A stretch of 64,000 nt of DNA from Parasponia andersonii. Taxonomy: Eukaryota; Streptophyta; Magnoliopsida; Rosales; Cannabaceae. Of the stretch, positions 1 through 11,098 are shown piece by piece. Location of the stretch: the NCBI GenBank assembly GCA_002914805.1, contig JXTB01000084.1:314806-378805 (forward strand), written 5' to 3'. The position numbers and the translations under genes are program-made. Position 1 is the first letter of the stretch, and every line of letters starts with the position of its first letter. The notes under the pieces are model-generated. The model was not told the DNA's origin. It saw only the letters and a program-made list of their open reading frames with translations, and searched no databases.

Positions 1-392
1 TGGCGGCTCAGATGAACAGTTTCCGTGGGTGGCTGTTTGAGGGATTTCGGTGGAGAAGAAGAAGAAAATGGGGGGTTTTTATGCAATTTTCAAAAACTGT
101 AGCACTGGGACACGTGGCACAATCTGATTCGACCGAAAAATAAGTTTCTGAAATTATACTTTGGCCACAATTTCAAAAGATTCTTTCATTTTAATCCTTC
201 ATTAATTACACTTTTGTCCCCAATTTGAAATTTCTTTTTCACTTTTGCCCCCAAAGGTACCTAGACTTTATCTTGTCTAGATTCAAAACCAGATTTATTT
301 CAGATTTTTTTTTTAATCCAAAATACCAAATTACCAAATTGCCCTCAAGGCAAAATTACTTAATTACCCTTAATAAAATTTGGGATTTTACA
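1..392. mobile_element. Edge of an LTR from an element outside the window
   Basis: AT-rich non-coding DNA ending in GGGATTTTACA at 392, which on the minus strand reads as an LTR start TGTAAAATCCC. The next base begins sequence homologous to the middle of the chromovirus LTR at 5317-5970. The simplest reading is that another LTR retrotransposon inserted into that LTR, with TTCAC (393-397) as one target-duplication copy. The TGTAA-ATCCC start resembles Del/Tekay-type gypsy LTRs; that lineage is an inference. The rest lies outside the window. Confidence 0.55.
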
Positions 393-631
393 TTCACCCA
401 CCATCTTGGCTCTTCCAAGACATTCTAGGAGCTTATAGGACCGTCCAATTTATCTAGTACCATCCAGCCTTGTCTAGAGCCTTTTAAAACTTATTAGTGC
501 CATCTAGAGTCTTTTAGCACGGTCAAGACCTCTCTTGATCATTCTAGAAGTGTCCACCACATTATAGAGGACCTTAGAGCCTGCAACAGCAATATTTGGA
601 TTTTAGGGAGCCAAATAAGTGGGGCATAATA
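393..631 (-). repeat. 3' LTR of the minus-strand chromovirus, truncated
   Basis: About 240 bp match the distal part of the LTR at 5317-5970 (shared blocks such as CTCTTCCAAG, GTCCACCA and the GGAGCCAAAT end). The first 400 or so bases of the LTR are missing and replaced by the unrelated LTR end at 1-392. The minus-strand LTR start is TATTATGCCC, a mutated TGTTATGCCC, preceded by a purine-rich tract at 632-650. Confidence 0.85.
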
Positions 632-639
632 CATTCCGC

Positions 640-2240
640 CACTCAAGTTCACGACATCCCCGTCGCGCCATCGACTTTGAACCGCTCGATATGGTTTTTG
701 AATTACCATAAGGCATCCTCATACTCCCAGCTAGCCTCGGCCTTGGGCAAATTCTTCCATTTCACTAGGTATTCTCGATAATTAGGAATACCGCGTCGGC
801 AGATCAAGCGATCAATTATTATACACTCTACCTCTTTATCAAAAGAGGTTACTATCACAGTAGGAGCCCTTTTGGACTCGCCTCTTAAAGGATCTTCCTC
901 ATTTCCATCGTAGAGTTTTAGCATGCTAACATGAAAGACAGGGAAAATCTTTAACTTGGCAGGGAGTTGAAACTTATAGGAGACCTTACCCACGTACTTG
1001 AGTACCGGAAATAGACCATCGTATTTGTGCACCAACCTTTTATACACCTTCCTTAAGATTTTAAATTGTTAGGGTAATAGTTTGACAAGGACTAAATCTC
1101 CCTCTTGGTACTCAATATACCTCTTCTTTTTGTTGGCCCACTTCTTCATTCTTTTAGAAGCTTCATTCAAGTAGGCCATAGCCAACTCTGCTTGCTCATG
1201 CCATGTCTTTAGTAAACTTAAATACCGCAGAACTCTTTCCACTATAACTTGTCGCTAAAGCTTGTGGGATCATAGGTGTTGACCTATGATTATCTCAAAG
1301 GGACTCTTACTTGTAGACTCGCTCTTCTAGAGGTTAAAGGAGAATTGGGCTACACCAAGTAATTTTGCCCAATCTTTTTGGTTAGGACTCACAAAGTGCC
1401 TCAAGTATAGCTCCAACAAGGCATTCACCATTTCCGTCTGGTCATCGCTTTGGGGGAGAAAGCTAGTAGAAAAGTTCTAGTCTGAACCCATCAACTTGAA
1501 CAATTCTATCCAAAACCTTCCAGTGAATCGAGGATCACGATCACTTACGATGTTTGACGGAATTCTCTAAAGCTTCACGACATACTTCATAAAGAGCCGC
1601 GCGGTCTTGTCGGCTAACAATCAGGTGAAGCAGGTATAAAGGTGGCATACTTACTGAAGCAATCCACCACCACTTTAATGCTGCCATAGCCCTCCGACTT
1701 AGGTAGGCTAGTGATAAAATCCATAGAAACACTCTCCCATGGCCTCTAAGGAATGGAGTGAGTTTTCAACAATCCACTCAGTGATTGTTGTTCTACCTTA
1801 TCTTATTGGCACACAAGATCAGTTCGTACATAAGCTTCAACATCATCCCTTAGTTGAGGCCAATAGTAGATAGCTTTGATAAGAGCGAGAGTGCATTTCT
1901 GACCTGAGTAACCAGCCCACAAGGAATCGTGGCACTCTTTGATAATCTCTTTTCTTAAGTTCTGCCACTTAAGCATATAGAGTTGATTGCCTTTGGCATA
2001 AAGAAGTCCATTACTCAGCAAAAAACGTCTCGCCTTTCTTTCCGTCATTAGGGGCAACAAGCTCTTTGTAAGAACATCGTGTTCTAGTCCTTCCTTGATT
2101 TTTTCTAGCAAGGTGCTATTAGGCCTACTTAGGGTGGCTAGTTTCGCCTTTCTACTTAGGGCATCCACCACCACATTGGCCTTCCTGGGCTTGTATTCAA
2201 GCTTTTAATCAAATTCTGCCAAGAAGTCTTGCCACCGAGC
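640..2240 (-). pseudogene. Integrase with chromodomain, broken
   Basis: The zinc-binding N-terminus is visible at about 1990-1800 (His and Cys residues around AIYYWPQLRDDVEAYV). The catalytic core region (about 1790-1260) contains [14 protein letters not shown] and [12 protein letters not shown] segments interrupted by stops and frame changes. The C-terminal part at 1047-650 is open for about 114 residues and ends in a chromodomain recognisable from LICRRGIPNYREYLVKWKN and the following SWE. In the family the chromodomain steers integration through histone marks. Frames change several times, so no complete integrase could be made. Confidence 0.85.
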
Positions 2241-3458
2241 TTGCTTGGAACTCAACTTTTTCTGAATTTAAAAGTAGCTTGTGGCTACGTTTTCAGTCAT
2301 GATTATGAAGTGAGTACCCAACAAGTAGTGTCGCCACACCCTTAGGCAATGGATAACGGCAACCATCTCTTTTTCTTGTACTGTGTAGCATCTCTTGGTG
2401 TCATTGAGCTTGCGGCTTTCATAAGTAATTGGATGCCTTTCTTGTATTAGTACTCTACCAATAGTAAAGTCAAAGGCATCCATGTGAAGCTCATATGTCT
2501 TAGAGTGGTCAGTAAGCTGAGAACCGGCCCTTTGCTTACCATTCTCTTCAAGTCTTCGAATGAAACTTGATATCCAGGTGTTCACTCCTAAGACTTGTTC
2601 TTCTTGAGTACGTTAGTAAGTGGCGTTGCTCTTGCTGAGTAGGACTTGATGAACCATTTATAGTAGTTCACAAGTCCGAGGAAAGTTCTCAATTCTAGCA
2701 CCTTAGTAGGCGTTTCCCACTCTTGAATGGCTTGCACCTTAGCTTCATCCATTATAAGTTTCACATCATTTATCTTATGCCCTAAGAACATTACTTCCTC
2801 TTAGGCGAAGTAGCATTTCTCCTTCTTGATGAATAGTTAGTTTTCTCTCAAGACCTCGAACACCTTCCTCAAATGTTATAGGTGATCTTCCATGGTCTTG
2901 CTTTAGATAACTATATCATCAAGATAGATTACCACGAACCGATCGAGGTAGGGATGGAACTTAGTCATGACGGTGCAAAAGGTAGCAGGTGCATTGTAAG
3001 ACTAAATGGCATGACTAAGAACTCATAAGCACTATACTTTATCACGCACATGGTCTTGTGCTCATCTTCCTATGCTATACGCACTTGGTAGTATCCCGAG
3101 TACAGATCAAGCTTTGAGAAGTATTTAGCACTCTCAAGTTGATCGAACAAGTCGACAATAAGCGGGATGGGGTATTTGTTCTTTACTGTCACAATGTTAA
3201 AGTCCCAGTAATCAACGCACATCCTTAGTGAGCCATATTTCTTCTTCTGGAACAACACTAGGCATCAAAGGGAGCTTTGGATGGCCTAATGAAACCCACA
3301 TCAAGCAACTCCTTTAGTTGTTTCTGAAGTTCTGCTAACTCTGAAGGGGCCATTCGATAGGGACTCATTGTGGGTGGCCTCATGCGTATCTTAAGCTCGA
3401 TTTCATGATCCACCTCCCTCCTAGTTGGAAGTTTCTTGGGCAGAGCATCCACCGTCAC
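2241..3458 (-). pseudogene. Reverse transcriptase and RNase H, broken
   Basis: The reading begins with the RT entry motif ([17 protein letters not shown] near 3300), continues through [20 protein letters not shown] and [14 protein letters not shown], and reaches an intact YLDD catalytic box at about 2905-2920. RNase H follows at about 2585-2270 (ITYESRKLNDTKRCY, then WRHYLLGTHF) and ends near ADALSRK at 2165. Segments lie in different frames separated by stops. The matching region of the 47765-53770 copy has different breaks, so the two copies decayed independently. Confidence 0.88.
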
Positions 3459-4080
3459 ATCTTAGAATTCATCCAAAATAGCTTGCACCTCTATAGGCAG
3501 GTTGCCTTGAGGTTCCAATTCTTCATCATCGTGCTCCTTTAGGATGGCCAAGTAACTCTCCTCCTTCCTTCTCAAGCCCTTCTTGAATTGAAGTATCGAG
3601 AGTACTTTGTTTCCTGCTTGTGTGGACCACTCCGTTGGTACCACATAAGCCTTTTCACCATCCATGATGCATATAGAGTTGGCAAAACAAACAGGAAATA
3701 CCCGCACTGCATCAAGGAACTCCAAACTAAACACCACCACAAAATTTTTTATTGGCACTACTGATAAGTCAAGTTGGCCAACCCACGCACCTAGACTAGC
3801 CTTAACACTATGAGCAACCCCATTGATGGGGCGTGCTGCTGAGTTTACTGCCTTGAGGGAGCCTCCTCTATTGGACACTGACAAGCCCAACCGCCTAGCT
3901 TCCTCAACAAAGATGAAGTTGTGGAATACACCCATGTCAACCAAGGCTTTAGTGGCCTTGCCATTGATTGTTGCATCCATAAAGAGTAGGCCTTTAACTT
4001 GTGACTTAGAACCGATTGCAAGGTGTTGAGGAGTTGCAAGGAACCAACACATGCACCATCGTCTTCCCTATCACCTCCTT
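3459..4080 (-). pseudogene. Retropepsin-like aspartic protease, active site altered
   Basis: A 196-residue open stretch matches the protease and linker of the related element at 49744-50285. The active-site triad, DTGAS in that copy, reads DMGVF here (near 3940), losing the Thr and Ala next to the catalytic Asp. The EEARRLGL, SNRGGSLKAVN and ARPINGV blocks are otherwise kept. The C-terminal LAILKEHDDEELEPQGNLP linker leads into RT. Confidence 0.85.
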
Positions 4081-5260
4081 CCTGTCTTAGCTCAGAGGCA
4101 ATTAAGGCATTGAGAACTTTCTTCTTGGGACATTCGCATACTCAATGTGGCCCATCATAAAGGAAGCACTTGACTCTTAGCTTGGAGAAGTCACAATCTT
4201 CCTTCTCCTTGCCCTTGCCTTTATAGGAGGAATTATCTTTGTACTATTTTCCTCCTTTTGTTTTCTCTCCCCCACTCTTTGCTCTGCCACCCTTCTTATC
4301 TTTAGCCTTGGAAGGGTTCTTGTTGGTAGAGTAATCAACAAGGCTCTCAGCTACCACAATAGCATTGGCCAAATCCTAGACACCACGATACTTGAGCTCT
4401 AACTTAGCCTAGTTCTGAAGACTATCCATGAACAAGAATAGGGTATCTTTATCTAAAGTGTTAGAGACTTCGAGCAAGAGTGTGGTAAACTCTTTCATGT
4501 AGTCTCTAACACTGCCAAATTGTTTGAGGTGGCAAAGATGACCTCTCTCCTCCTTTTCGGTATTCTCGGGGAAGAATTGCCTTTTCAGCTCTCTTTTGAA
4601 GTCATCAAAGGTGGCAATAGTGCACACCCCTCATTGAATCTCCCCGTGTCTCCGCCTCCACCATAGCATGGTGGTATCGGTTAGATACAAGGCAATATTA
4701 TGAATTTTACTGACACTGTCCATCACACCAGTGGCCTCAAAATATTGCTCGAGTTCCCATAGGAATTTCTCAACTTCCCTAGCATTGCAAGTACCATTGA
4801 AGGTTTTTGGTTAAGGTACCTTAAACTTCCTTGCCTCAATGGTTGTTGTGGTGGTCATCTCCGTGGCCACCGCTCGTTTGCATAAAGCTAGATCACCACC
4901 CATCTCATCTCCTCTAAGTAAAATATTAGTGAGTTCTCTTCAGAAGAAATCTCGTACCTTGGCAATCTCTGAATGAAGGGACTCAATCTTGCACCTTAAG
5001 TCGGCCTCTAGCCTACCAATCATATCTTTGATACCACTATGGATCTCTGTATCCTCGGTCTCCAAAATATTGCAACGACCATCTAGATCGTCTACACGCT
5101 CACCCAACGTGCCCAAGTTGGACTTTAGTCAGGACACTCTAGCCTTCAAGCTAGTCACCACATCCCTTGACTTGCCGCAGGTAGTACCCTTCTTTCCTTC
5201 ATCACGCCCACGTTCAGAAGCACCAACTTCAATGGGGTCGGGAGTTACAGGCATGGTCTT
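4081..5260 (-). pseudogene. Gag, broken
   Basis: Gag begins near 5257 (MKTMPVTPDPIEVGASERG), with a predicted coiled-coil type N-terminus. It continues through the nucleocapsid fold (CHLKQFGSVRDYMKEFTT, about 4530-4470) and a Lys-rich stretch. The zinc knuckle near 4150 reads CFLYDGPH, with one Cys replaced by Tyr, where the sister copy has CFLCDGQHWARKC. Several stops interrupt the frame. Confidence 0.82.
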
Positions 5261-5298
5261 CATATAGACAATGGAACCACCAAGATATAATGAGCAAC

Positions 5299-5313
5299 CT
5301 GGCTCTGATACCA
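5299..5313 (-). other. Primer binding site, initiator-Met tRNA type
   Basis: The minus strand reads TGGTATCAGAGCCAG three bases inside the 5' LTR. TGGTATCAGAGC is the standard complement of plant initiator-Met tRNA. Confidence 0.9.
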
Positions 5314-5316
5314 CGC

Positions 5317-5970
5317 TATCATGTCCCTAGCTTTAAACTAGACAATCGTGCGGCACTTAGCATAATTTGTCACACTAAGTCAGCCTACCAACACTCAAGA
5401 AAGGGACATAGAGTAAGCTTTGAGACAAAGTAGCAAACGATAAGAGAGTTTAAGAGAAAGAATGCTTTGTATTACTCTTAGAATGCTTACAACTCTCACA
5501 AATGGGACTTATATACAAATGAACTAAAGGGATCCTTTATATAGGTAAAGCCTAAACCAACTAAGAGTTATGATCGTACCAAGTGGCATGATCTTACAAA
5601 AGATCTAGAATATTCTCAAATGAAGTGGTAATATCTACAAAGATATTTATATAGAGAAACCTAGAATAAGCATGGCCTAGATCCTTCTAAGAGATTTACC
5701 CATCATCTTGACTCTTCCAAGTCATTCTAGGAGCTTCTAGGACTGTCCAATCCATCTAGCACCATCCGGCCTTGTCTAGAGCCTTCTAGGATTAGTAGCA
5801 ACATCTAGAGTCTTCTAGCACGACAAAAACCTCTCTTGATCATTCTAGAAGTGTCCACCATGTTCTAACGCCTTCCTCTATTCTTTTGGGTGAACAGTAT
5901 ATATAGAGGACCTTAGAGGTAGGAACATCCATATTTGGATTTTGGGGAGCCAAATGAGTAGGATATAACA
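5317..5970 (-). repeat. 5' LTR of the minus-strand chromovirus
   Basis: A 654-bp LTR, the same length as the 5' LTR at 47765-48418. On the minus strand it runs from TGTTATATCC to ATGATA. It contains a TATA-like TATATAAAGGATCC promoter region and the shared block TGTCTCAAAG. The flank after the element at 5971 is TGTAG, one expected copy of the target duplication; the other copy is lost with the truncated LTR. Confidence 0.88.
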
Positions 5971-6244
5971 TGTAGCTAAGATACTAAGGAGCTGGATCGT
6001 GCCAAATATAGCATGTCCATTCTCTATCCAACCAGTTAAAAATTGACACCGCCATAAATATTCTTTGCTTAGCATATTGTTTATTTACTAAGTAATACAA
6101 GATTTAATTTGAAAATGTTGTTTGCTTGGTCTGTTAATTTCTCAATTCTCACTGTTCTAGTTTAGGCATGCTCTCTATAGCAGAATAAATTTTAAATATA
6201 GATTTGTAGGCTCTTGATTTGGCCTTTTTTTCCTGAAAAATAAA

Positions 6245-6385
6245 AAGAATTATGCAAAAAAGAAAAAACCCTAAGTATGCACTTTTTGAAAAATCGACTT
6301 GTGTTTTTTACTCTGTAAAACAATACCCCACATTTAGAATTTTCAAAAATGTATACCCTCTGTATTAATTTATGCTCTTAAAAGA
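6245..6385 (+). repeat. Left inverted repeat of the candidate Pack-MULE
   Basis: Inverted match to 10205-10360, roughly three quarters identical by eye over about 140 bp. The core is TTTTTTACTCTGTAAAAC. Confidence 0.6.
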
Positions 6386-6499
6386 CGAAACTTCCTCCAC
6401 TTTACACCTAATCCAATCTTAGGATAACATATTCTTGTTGCCAAACAAAGAAAAAAAGTTATAATATAGATTTGAAGAAATTAAACATGAAATTCAAAT

Positions 6500-7134
6500 T
6501 AGAGATGTCAATGTGGTATGAACTTTGTGGGTTGGCCCATATGCCGAATAAAAAGTACGGTACCAACCCGACCTAAATCCACATTATATGGGCATAGGCC
6601 AGCCTGTTGCATATAATAGGGATCGGGTTGGGCCTTAGTCATAGGCCCACAGGCCAGGCCTGGCACGACCAACAATTCTATCGGCCCACATTTAGCCTTT
6701 CTATATATAATTTTAAATATATTTTTTAATTAAAGTTTAAAAAATCTTAGTTAAATATTTTCATTTATATGCTTTTAATGTTATTTATTTACTATTTTTT
6801 TTGTTTATTTTCAATTTATTTAAATTTTAAAAGAATATAAATACATTTTAGGCTTATATTTGATATTTTAAAACATAGAATAATAACAAAATTAGACTCA
6901 CATTGTGGCCCGTATTCGGCCTGCATAGGCACAGTCTACTTAGGCATGCTCCACTTAGACCCGTATAAAATGTGGACTAGGCCTATAGGCCGTACCAAGC
7001 CCCTTAATAAGAATATAGGATAGGTCGACCCAGCTTATATTTTAGGCGAGGTGGGCCTAAGCATAATACAAAGCCCATATGAGCTTATCAAATATGGGTC
7101 GGGTCAGCCCAGGTCAGCCTACTTTACATCTCTA
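6500..7134. mobile_element. Non-autonomous hAT element (MITE), 635 bp
   Basis: The ends are TAGAGATGTCAA on the left and TTTACATCTCTA on the right. They are flanked by a perfect 8-bp direct repeat ATTCAAAT (6492-6499 and 7135-7142), the duplication size of the hAT superfamily. There is no coding capacity. The interior is rich in GGCCCA/TGGGCC blocks near both ends that pair imperfectly, so the element could fold back. It sits inside the candidate Pack-MULE and is therefore younger. Confidence 0.92.
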
Positions 7135-7259
7135 ATTCAAATAAGGAATAACTTATGTGCATTTCCAAATACTAAAAAAGTATTAAGAATAACATAAAAA
7201 AAATAAAGAATAAATAGAATATAAAATATGTGAAAGAAAAAAAAAAAAATTAGGAAAGG

Positions 7260-10064
7260 AAATAAAAAAGCCCTAATCCTTTTCTTTCCTCATCCTCATC
7301 CTTTTCTCTACCGCCACCACCACCACCATTTCTTCTTCTTCTTTATTGCACAATCTTCTACCTAACTCTCCAAAGTATCTCTAAATAACAAAACCGAAAG
7401 GTGGCCAGAGGAACTCGAAGTTGTTCTAAGGCTCTATGTCGTATACCAAACTTGGGTGAGTGCTTTTCTTGGGTTCAAGTGATTTACTCTATTGTCGTAT
7501 GGGTTGGAAGGGACCACGCATGGAGGCATTCTTAAGACGGTGGAGAGTATTATCATGGACGTAGGCTGTGGTCATTAGAGCTGATTTAATAGCAGTTGGG
7601 CTCTAGTCTGTTTGGGGGTAGAGATTTTCGAAGACCCAAAATTGTGAAGGTAATGAGCACTACAACATTACAGTAAATTATCGGCGGTCAAAAACTGCCA
7701 TTAAATGGGTTTTAACAGTAGTTAAAAATTACTGGTAATATGAGTGCCGTTAAAAGTAGCACCTTTAATGACTGCCGTTAAAACTTGACCAATAACAGTG
7801 ATTTTGCTGGAACTGCCGTTATTGGTGATGAGATCTTTAACGACAGTTCTATAGAAACTGCCATTAAACACCTTTTCTAGGAGAAATTTTTTTTCTTCCT
7901 CCACTTTATACAACACAATAAAATTAAACTTGTCTAAAAAGGATTTCAAATCAATTTAAAAATATACAAACCCAGAATATAAAAAAGTACATATAAGAAA
8001 CATAATTAAAATCTAGTACATATAACTAATAAGTTTCTACTATATAGATAATATACGCAAACATAAACATATTCAAGAACCAATATTGGGTTTTTAATTA
8101 CATTTCACCAATACTTGCAAACTAAAGTTATATTAAAAAATCTAACATAGATAAAATGAGTGAACTGAGATACACTTTAACATAAACACTGCATTCTACA
8201 TAATTGAGTTGAGATGGACATTACAATTACAATAGAACTATAGTTAAAATACATAAAGATGAAAGATAAATAAAGACATCCTATTCGAACAAAGTATATC
8301 TTATCTTAATATGATACTAAGTTAGACCATCTTTGTTTCCCTTTCTTTCTAGGTTCGTATAAAATATTTTGAATGCACAAACGAAAATATGTGTTATAAA
8401 AACTAGTAGATCAAATAAATGAACTTATGTTCTATATATTGTACTATACATTATACTAACCATGTTAAGAGATTGGTAATATCTAGTAATTATCCAATTG
8501 GATATAAGAAATAAGTATTTTTTAAAACACATTAATTACCCTCAACATCTAATGTTACTTACAAAAGACTAAACATAAATTAAACAAAACTTATACAAAC
8601 TCAATCATATAACAATTTAGTATCAAAAAAAGAGAATATTAACTAAATATTATAAAGAGCTAATAATAGTACTCAATTACTTACTACCTAGAAATAATGT
8701 GCAATGTCATATGAACGATTATCATTTTTAACACCGGAAAAATAAGGATATATACCATTAGTTTCTATCTTTCGATTTCAACTTAAAATATTACTATTTT
8801 ATCACTATGAACCTCCAAATTTAACTCAATTCATAGATAGTACAAACTTTTGACTATTTTAAATTAATAGAATAAAAAATTTTAAGTCAATGAAAATACT
8901 AAGTTCACATATTATAAAGTCACATAATACTAGTTAGTTCATGGTAATATGATTAAACTAATAAGCTATAATTATTATTAATATCCATTATCAAAACGAT
9001 ATAAAATCATCAAATAATATACATTATGAATATTTAATTTCTAGAGGTAATTTTTTTAGATTAATTAAAATTAATGAAAAAAATACCTTAAATTGAATAA
9101 AAATATTTCAATACTCTAAAATTGAGCTCAAAATTAGTCTACCCATTTAAATTGAAACCTAAATCAACAAAAAAAGAAACAAAATTATATACTCATCGAA
9201 AATTATAATCGTTGATTGTACAAAAATCTAAACTTTCGAAGGCACAAACAATTACTAAATACTAATGAATCATAAAAATTATAATAATATATAAAGTTTA
9301 CCCAAGTCGAATGAAATAATTTGTATCAAATGAGAGTAATTTTAGCAATCAAAATTGCTAGAATGAGGATAGTCGTGCATGAGGAAGACGAAGTTGGGGA
9401 GGTGGGTGAGTTCTCGACTGGGAAGAAGAAGAGAACGAGAATCGAGTTGGTCTTGACCCTTATTTATATGACTTTTGACAGTGGTTGTACAATAATTGTC
9501 GTAAAAAATTAAATTCGAGTATAAACGGCGATTCTGCTGCAATCACCGTTAAAGGTCTAAAAAATTTTAAATTTTTAACAGTAGTTGTACCGGAACTGCC
9601 AAGAAATATTATAATTTGAGTATTAATGACGGTTGTACCAGAATCACCGAGTAAAGTTAAAATTGACTATTAACAACAGTTCTACTTCAATTGCCGTTAA
9701 TAATTTGTCGTTAAAAGTTTTTTTTTTTTTTTGTTAGTTAGTGGAGGGAGCTCATCTTATTCATGACTCCTCTTTGGATTGTAGTTTTCGTTGGTATTCT
9801 TATTGGTTGGGTATGGAGACCTAAATGAGTCAGTTTGGGGACAGTCATATTAGATTTAACATTGGTATTATGTTAATTTGAAATCCCACTTTGCAATTTG
9901 GCTGAATACTGTGAGGTTTGTTATGGTTTTTTCTCTTGGCAATTCCTCACAGCTTGAAGGAGAAAAATCATCTTCTTTGACTAGCGAGGATGTGCGGCAC
10001 CTTTATTGGCTTGATGAGGAGAAACGTGGAGGACTTGCTTGGATTCAGATGATGGATCATTCTA
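7260..10064 (+). pseudogene. START-domain membrane protein, 5' fragment, interrupted
   Basis: Short segments match the N-terminus of a plant START/Bet v 1-fold lipid-transfer family (Arabidopsis At3g13062/At1g55960/At4g14500 type). A hydrophobic membrane stretch PLWIVVFVGILIGWVWRPK lies at 9773-9829. Downstream, SSQLEGEKSSSLTSEDV and AWIQMMDHSTPN at about 9930-10064 correspond to the segment just before the START domain. The START domain itself is absent. A leader with pyrimidine-rich and ACC-repeat sequence (7270-7340) resembles the 5' UTR and start of the parent gene. A stop follows RPK and frames shift, so it is dead. A 2.1-kb CACTA element splits the exon at 7657/9744. Family assignment is from memory of conserved motifs and good at superfamily level. 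Confidence 0.7.
7658..9743. mobile_element. Non-autonomous CACTA element, 2086 bp
   Basis: Begins CACTACAACA and ends TTAGTTAGTG, flanked by the 3-bp direct repeat GAG (7655-7657 and 9744-9746). CACTA ends with a 3-bp duplication define the En/Spm superfamily. Both ends carry arrays of a short subterminal motif related to AACGGCAGTT/AACTGCCGTTA (7670-7880 and 9490-9710), the usual transposase-binding clusters. The AT-rich interior has no recognisable gene. Confidence 0.92.
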
Positions 10065-10204
10065 CCCCAAATATAAATTGTTTTATATTTCTTATTCAAT
10101 TTATTTTTGTTTTTTTTTTCTCCCATTTTTTCAGTTGTTTTTTTTTTAATTATTGGTAAAAAGAATAAACCATTCCATGCTATTTTTAAACTATTTAATC
10201 AGGA

Positions 10205-10360
10205 CCAAATTCGTTATTATAGAGCTAAAATTAGAAACAATTTGGTGAGAGGCTAAACATTTTTTGCAATTCCAAATATGAATATTATTTTACAGAGTAA
10301 AAAATACTAAGTTAATTTTGTAAGACGTATATCCTCATGTGTATTTTTTTGAAATTAACT
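10205..10360 (-). repeat. Right inverted repeat of the candidate Pack-MULE
   Basis: Inverted counterpart of 6245-6385; plus-strand core TTTTACAGAGTAAAAAA at 10290-10306. Confidence 0.6.
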
Positions 10361-11006
10361 CAAACCAAAAAGCATTAAAGGCTTGACCTTCCGTTGGAAG
10401 ACGCTACATTTTCTCTCACGTGAGTCAGGAAATTTTATTTTTATTGACGTGTCCATTTTTAACTCGCCGCACAAAGTAAGAGACAGCCGTATTAGATAGA
10501 GGATCCGGGTCCTTGGTTCATCTATTTTATTGCTAGTAAAACGGGCTTTTTCAAAAAGGCCTTGCATGGTAAAACTCAAGACTAGTCCGTTTTGCCCCAC
10601 AAAGCAAGTTAGCCCACATACTTAATATATGCTAAAACGGCATCAGTTAGTTTATAATATGCCCATAGATTGATTGTAATTTTCACTTTATTACAGAATT
10701 GATTATTTACAATAAACCATATATACTTGATGGCATGCATAAACTGCTTAAAAAGCAATATATATGAGGGGTTTACACAATTGTTGTATTCTGATCGGTG
10801 GTCATGACTTGTTTACAAGAATGGCAGTATGTGGCTGCACGTCTTCAATCTAATTGTTATAAATGTTTTAAAATAATGTTTCATAGCTTCAGTGTTAGAA
10901 TTCATGAATCCTGTTCTTTTTCTTTTCATTGACATGCAACCAAGTTAGTTTCAGTTTTTTCAAATTTTATTCAGTAGATATATTGATATAATTGGATTTT
11001 CCTCCC
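10361..11006 (+). other. Upstream region of PRP1
   Basis: No gene seen. The part from about 10790 (GGTCATGACTTGTTTAC, then GTGGCTGCACGTCTTCA) recurs upstream of PRP2 at 45815-45875 (GCATGACTTGTATC, GTGGTTGCACGTCTTCA). This marks the conserved promoter shared by both gene copies. It includes several CACGTG/ACGT-like cores, which I do not assign. Confidence 0.6.
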
Positions 11007-11014
11007 TATAAAAG
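11007..11014 (+). promoter_or_regulatory. TATA box of PRP1
   Basis: TATAAAAG lies 85 bp before the start codon, followed by a pyrimidine-rich leader (TTTCCTCTCTTCTTTCTC). The spacing fits a plant core promoter. The equivalent site in PRP2 is CTATTAATG, a lost TATA box. Confidence 0.8.
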
Positions 11015-11098
11015 GCCATATATGATGTACTTTAGAATCCGCACTCGACCATTTTCCTCTCTTCTTTCTCTTACTTTCTGCCTAATCATAACAAAGCA

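Larger units (their letters stand above)
393..5970 (-). mobile_element. Ty3/gypsy chromovirus, Galadriel-like, decayed
   Basis: A nearly complete chromovirus on the minus strand. From right to left it has a 5' LTR, an initiator-Met primer site, gag, protease, reverse transcriptase, RNase H, integrase, a C-terminal chromodomain, a polypurine tract and a truncated 3' LTR. The same family occurs on the plus strand at 47765-53770, which helped set the borders. All genes carry several stops and frameshifts, so it cannot encode a working polyprotein. The 3' LTR is cut at 393 by another insertion. Galadriel is suggested by the RT/RNase H sequence style and the chromodomain; the lineage is tentative. 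Confidence 0.9.
6245..10360. mobile_element. Candidate Pack-MULE carrying a START gene fragment
   Basis: Inverted similarity joins about 6245-6385 to about 10205-10360. The best block is TTTTTTACTCTGTAAAA followed by an ATTTAGAATT/ATTTGGAATT segment and CAAAAAATGT. Terminal inverted repeats of roughly 140 bp around a truncated host-gene fragment are the hallmark of Pack-MULEs. I could not fix the outer ends or a 9-bp target duplication, so the call is an inference. Inside lie the START fragment and two later insertions, a hAT MITE and a CACTA element. Confidence 0.5.

Noticed and set aside
5878-6075. 65-residue minus-strand open frame at the chromovirus LTR edge
   Set aside because: Spans the LTR end and flanking DNA; no conserved motif.
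9321-9542. Short open frames at the right end of the 2.1-kb CACTA element
   Set aside because: Overlap on both strands within subterminal repeats; no transposase motif.
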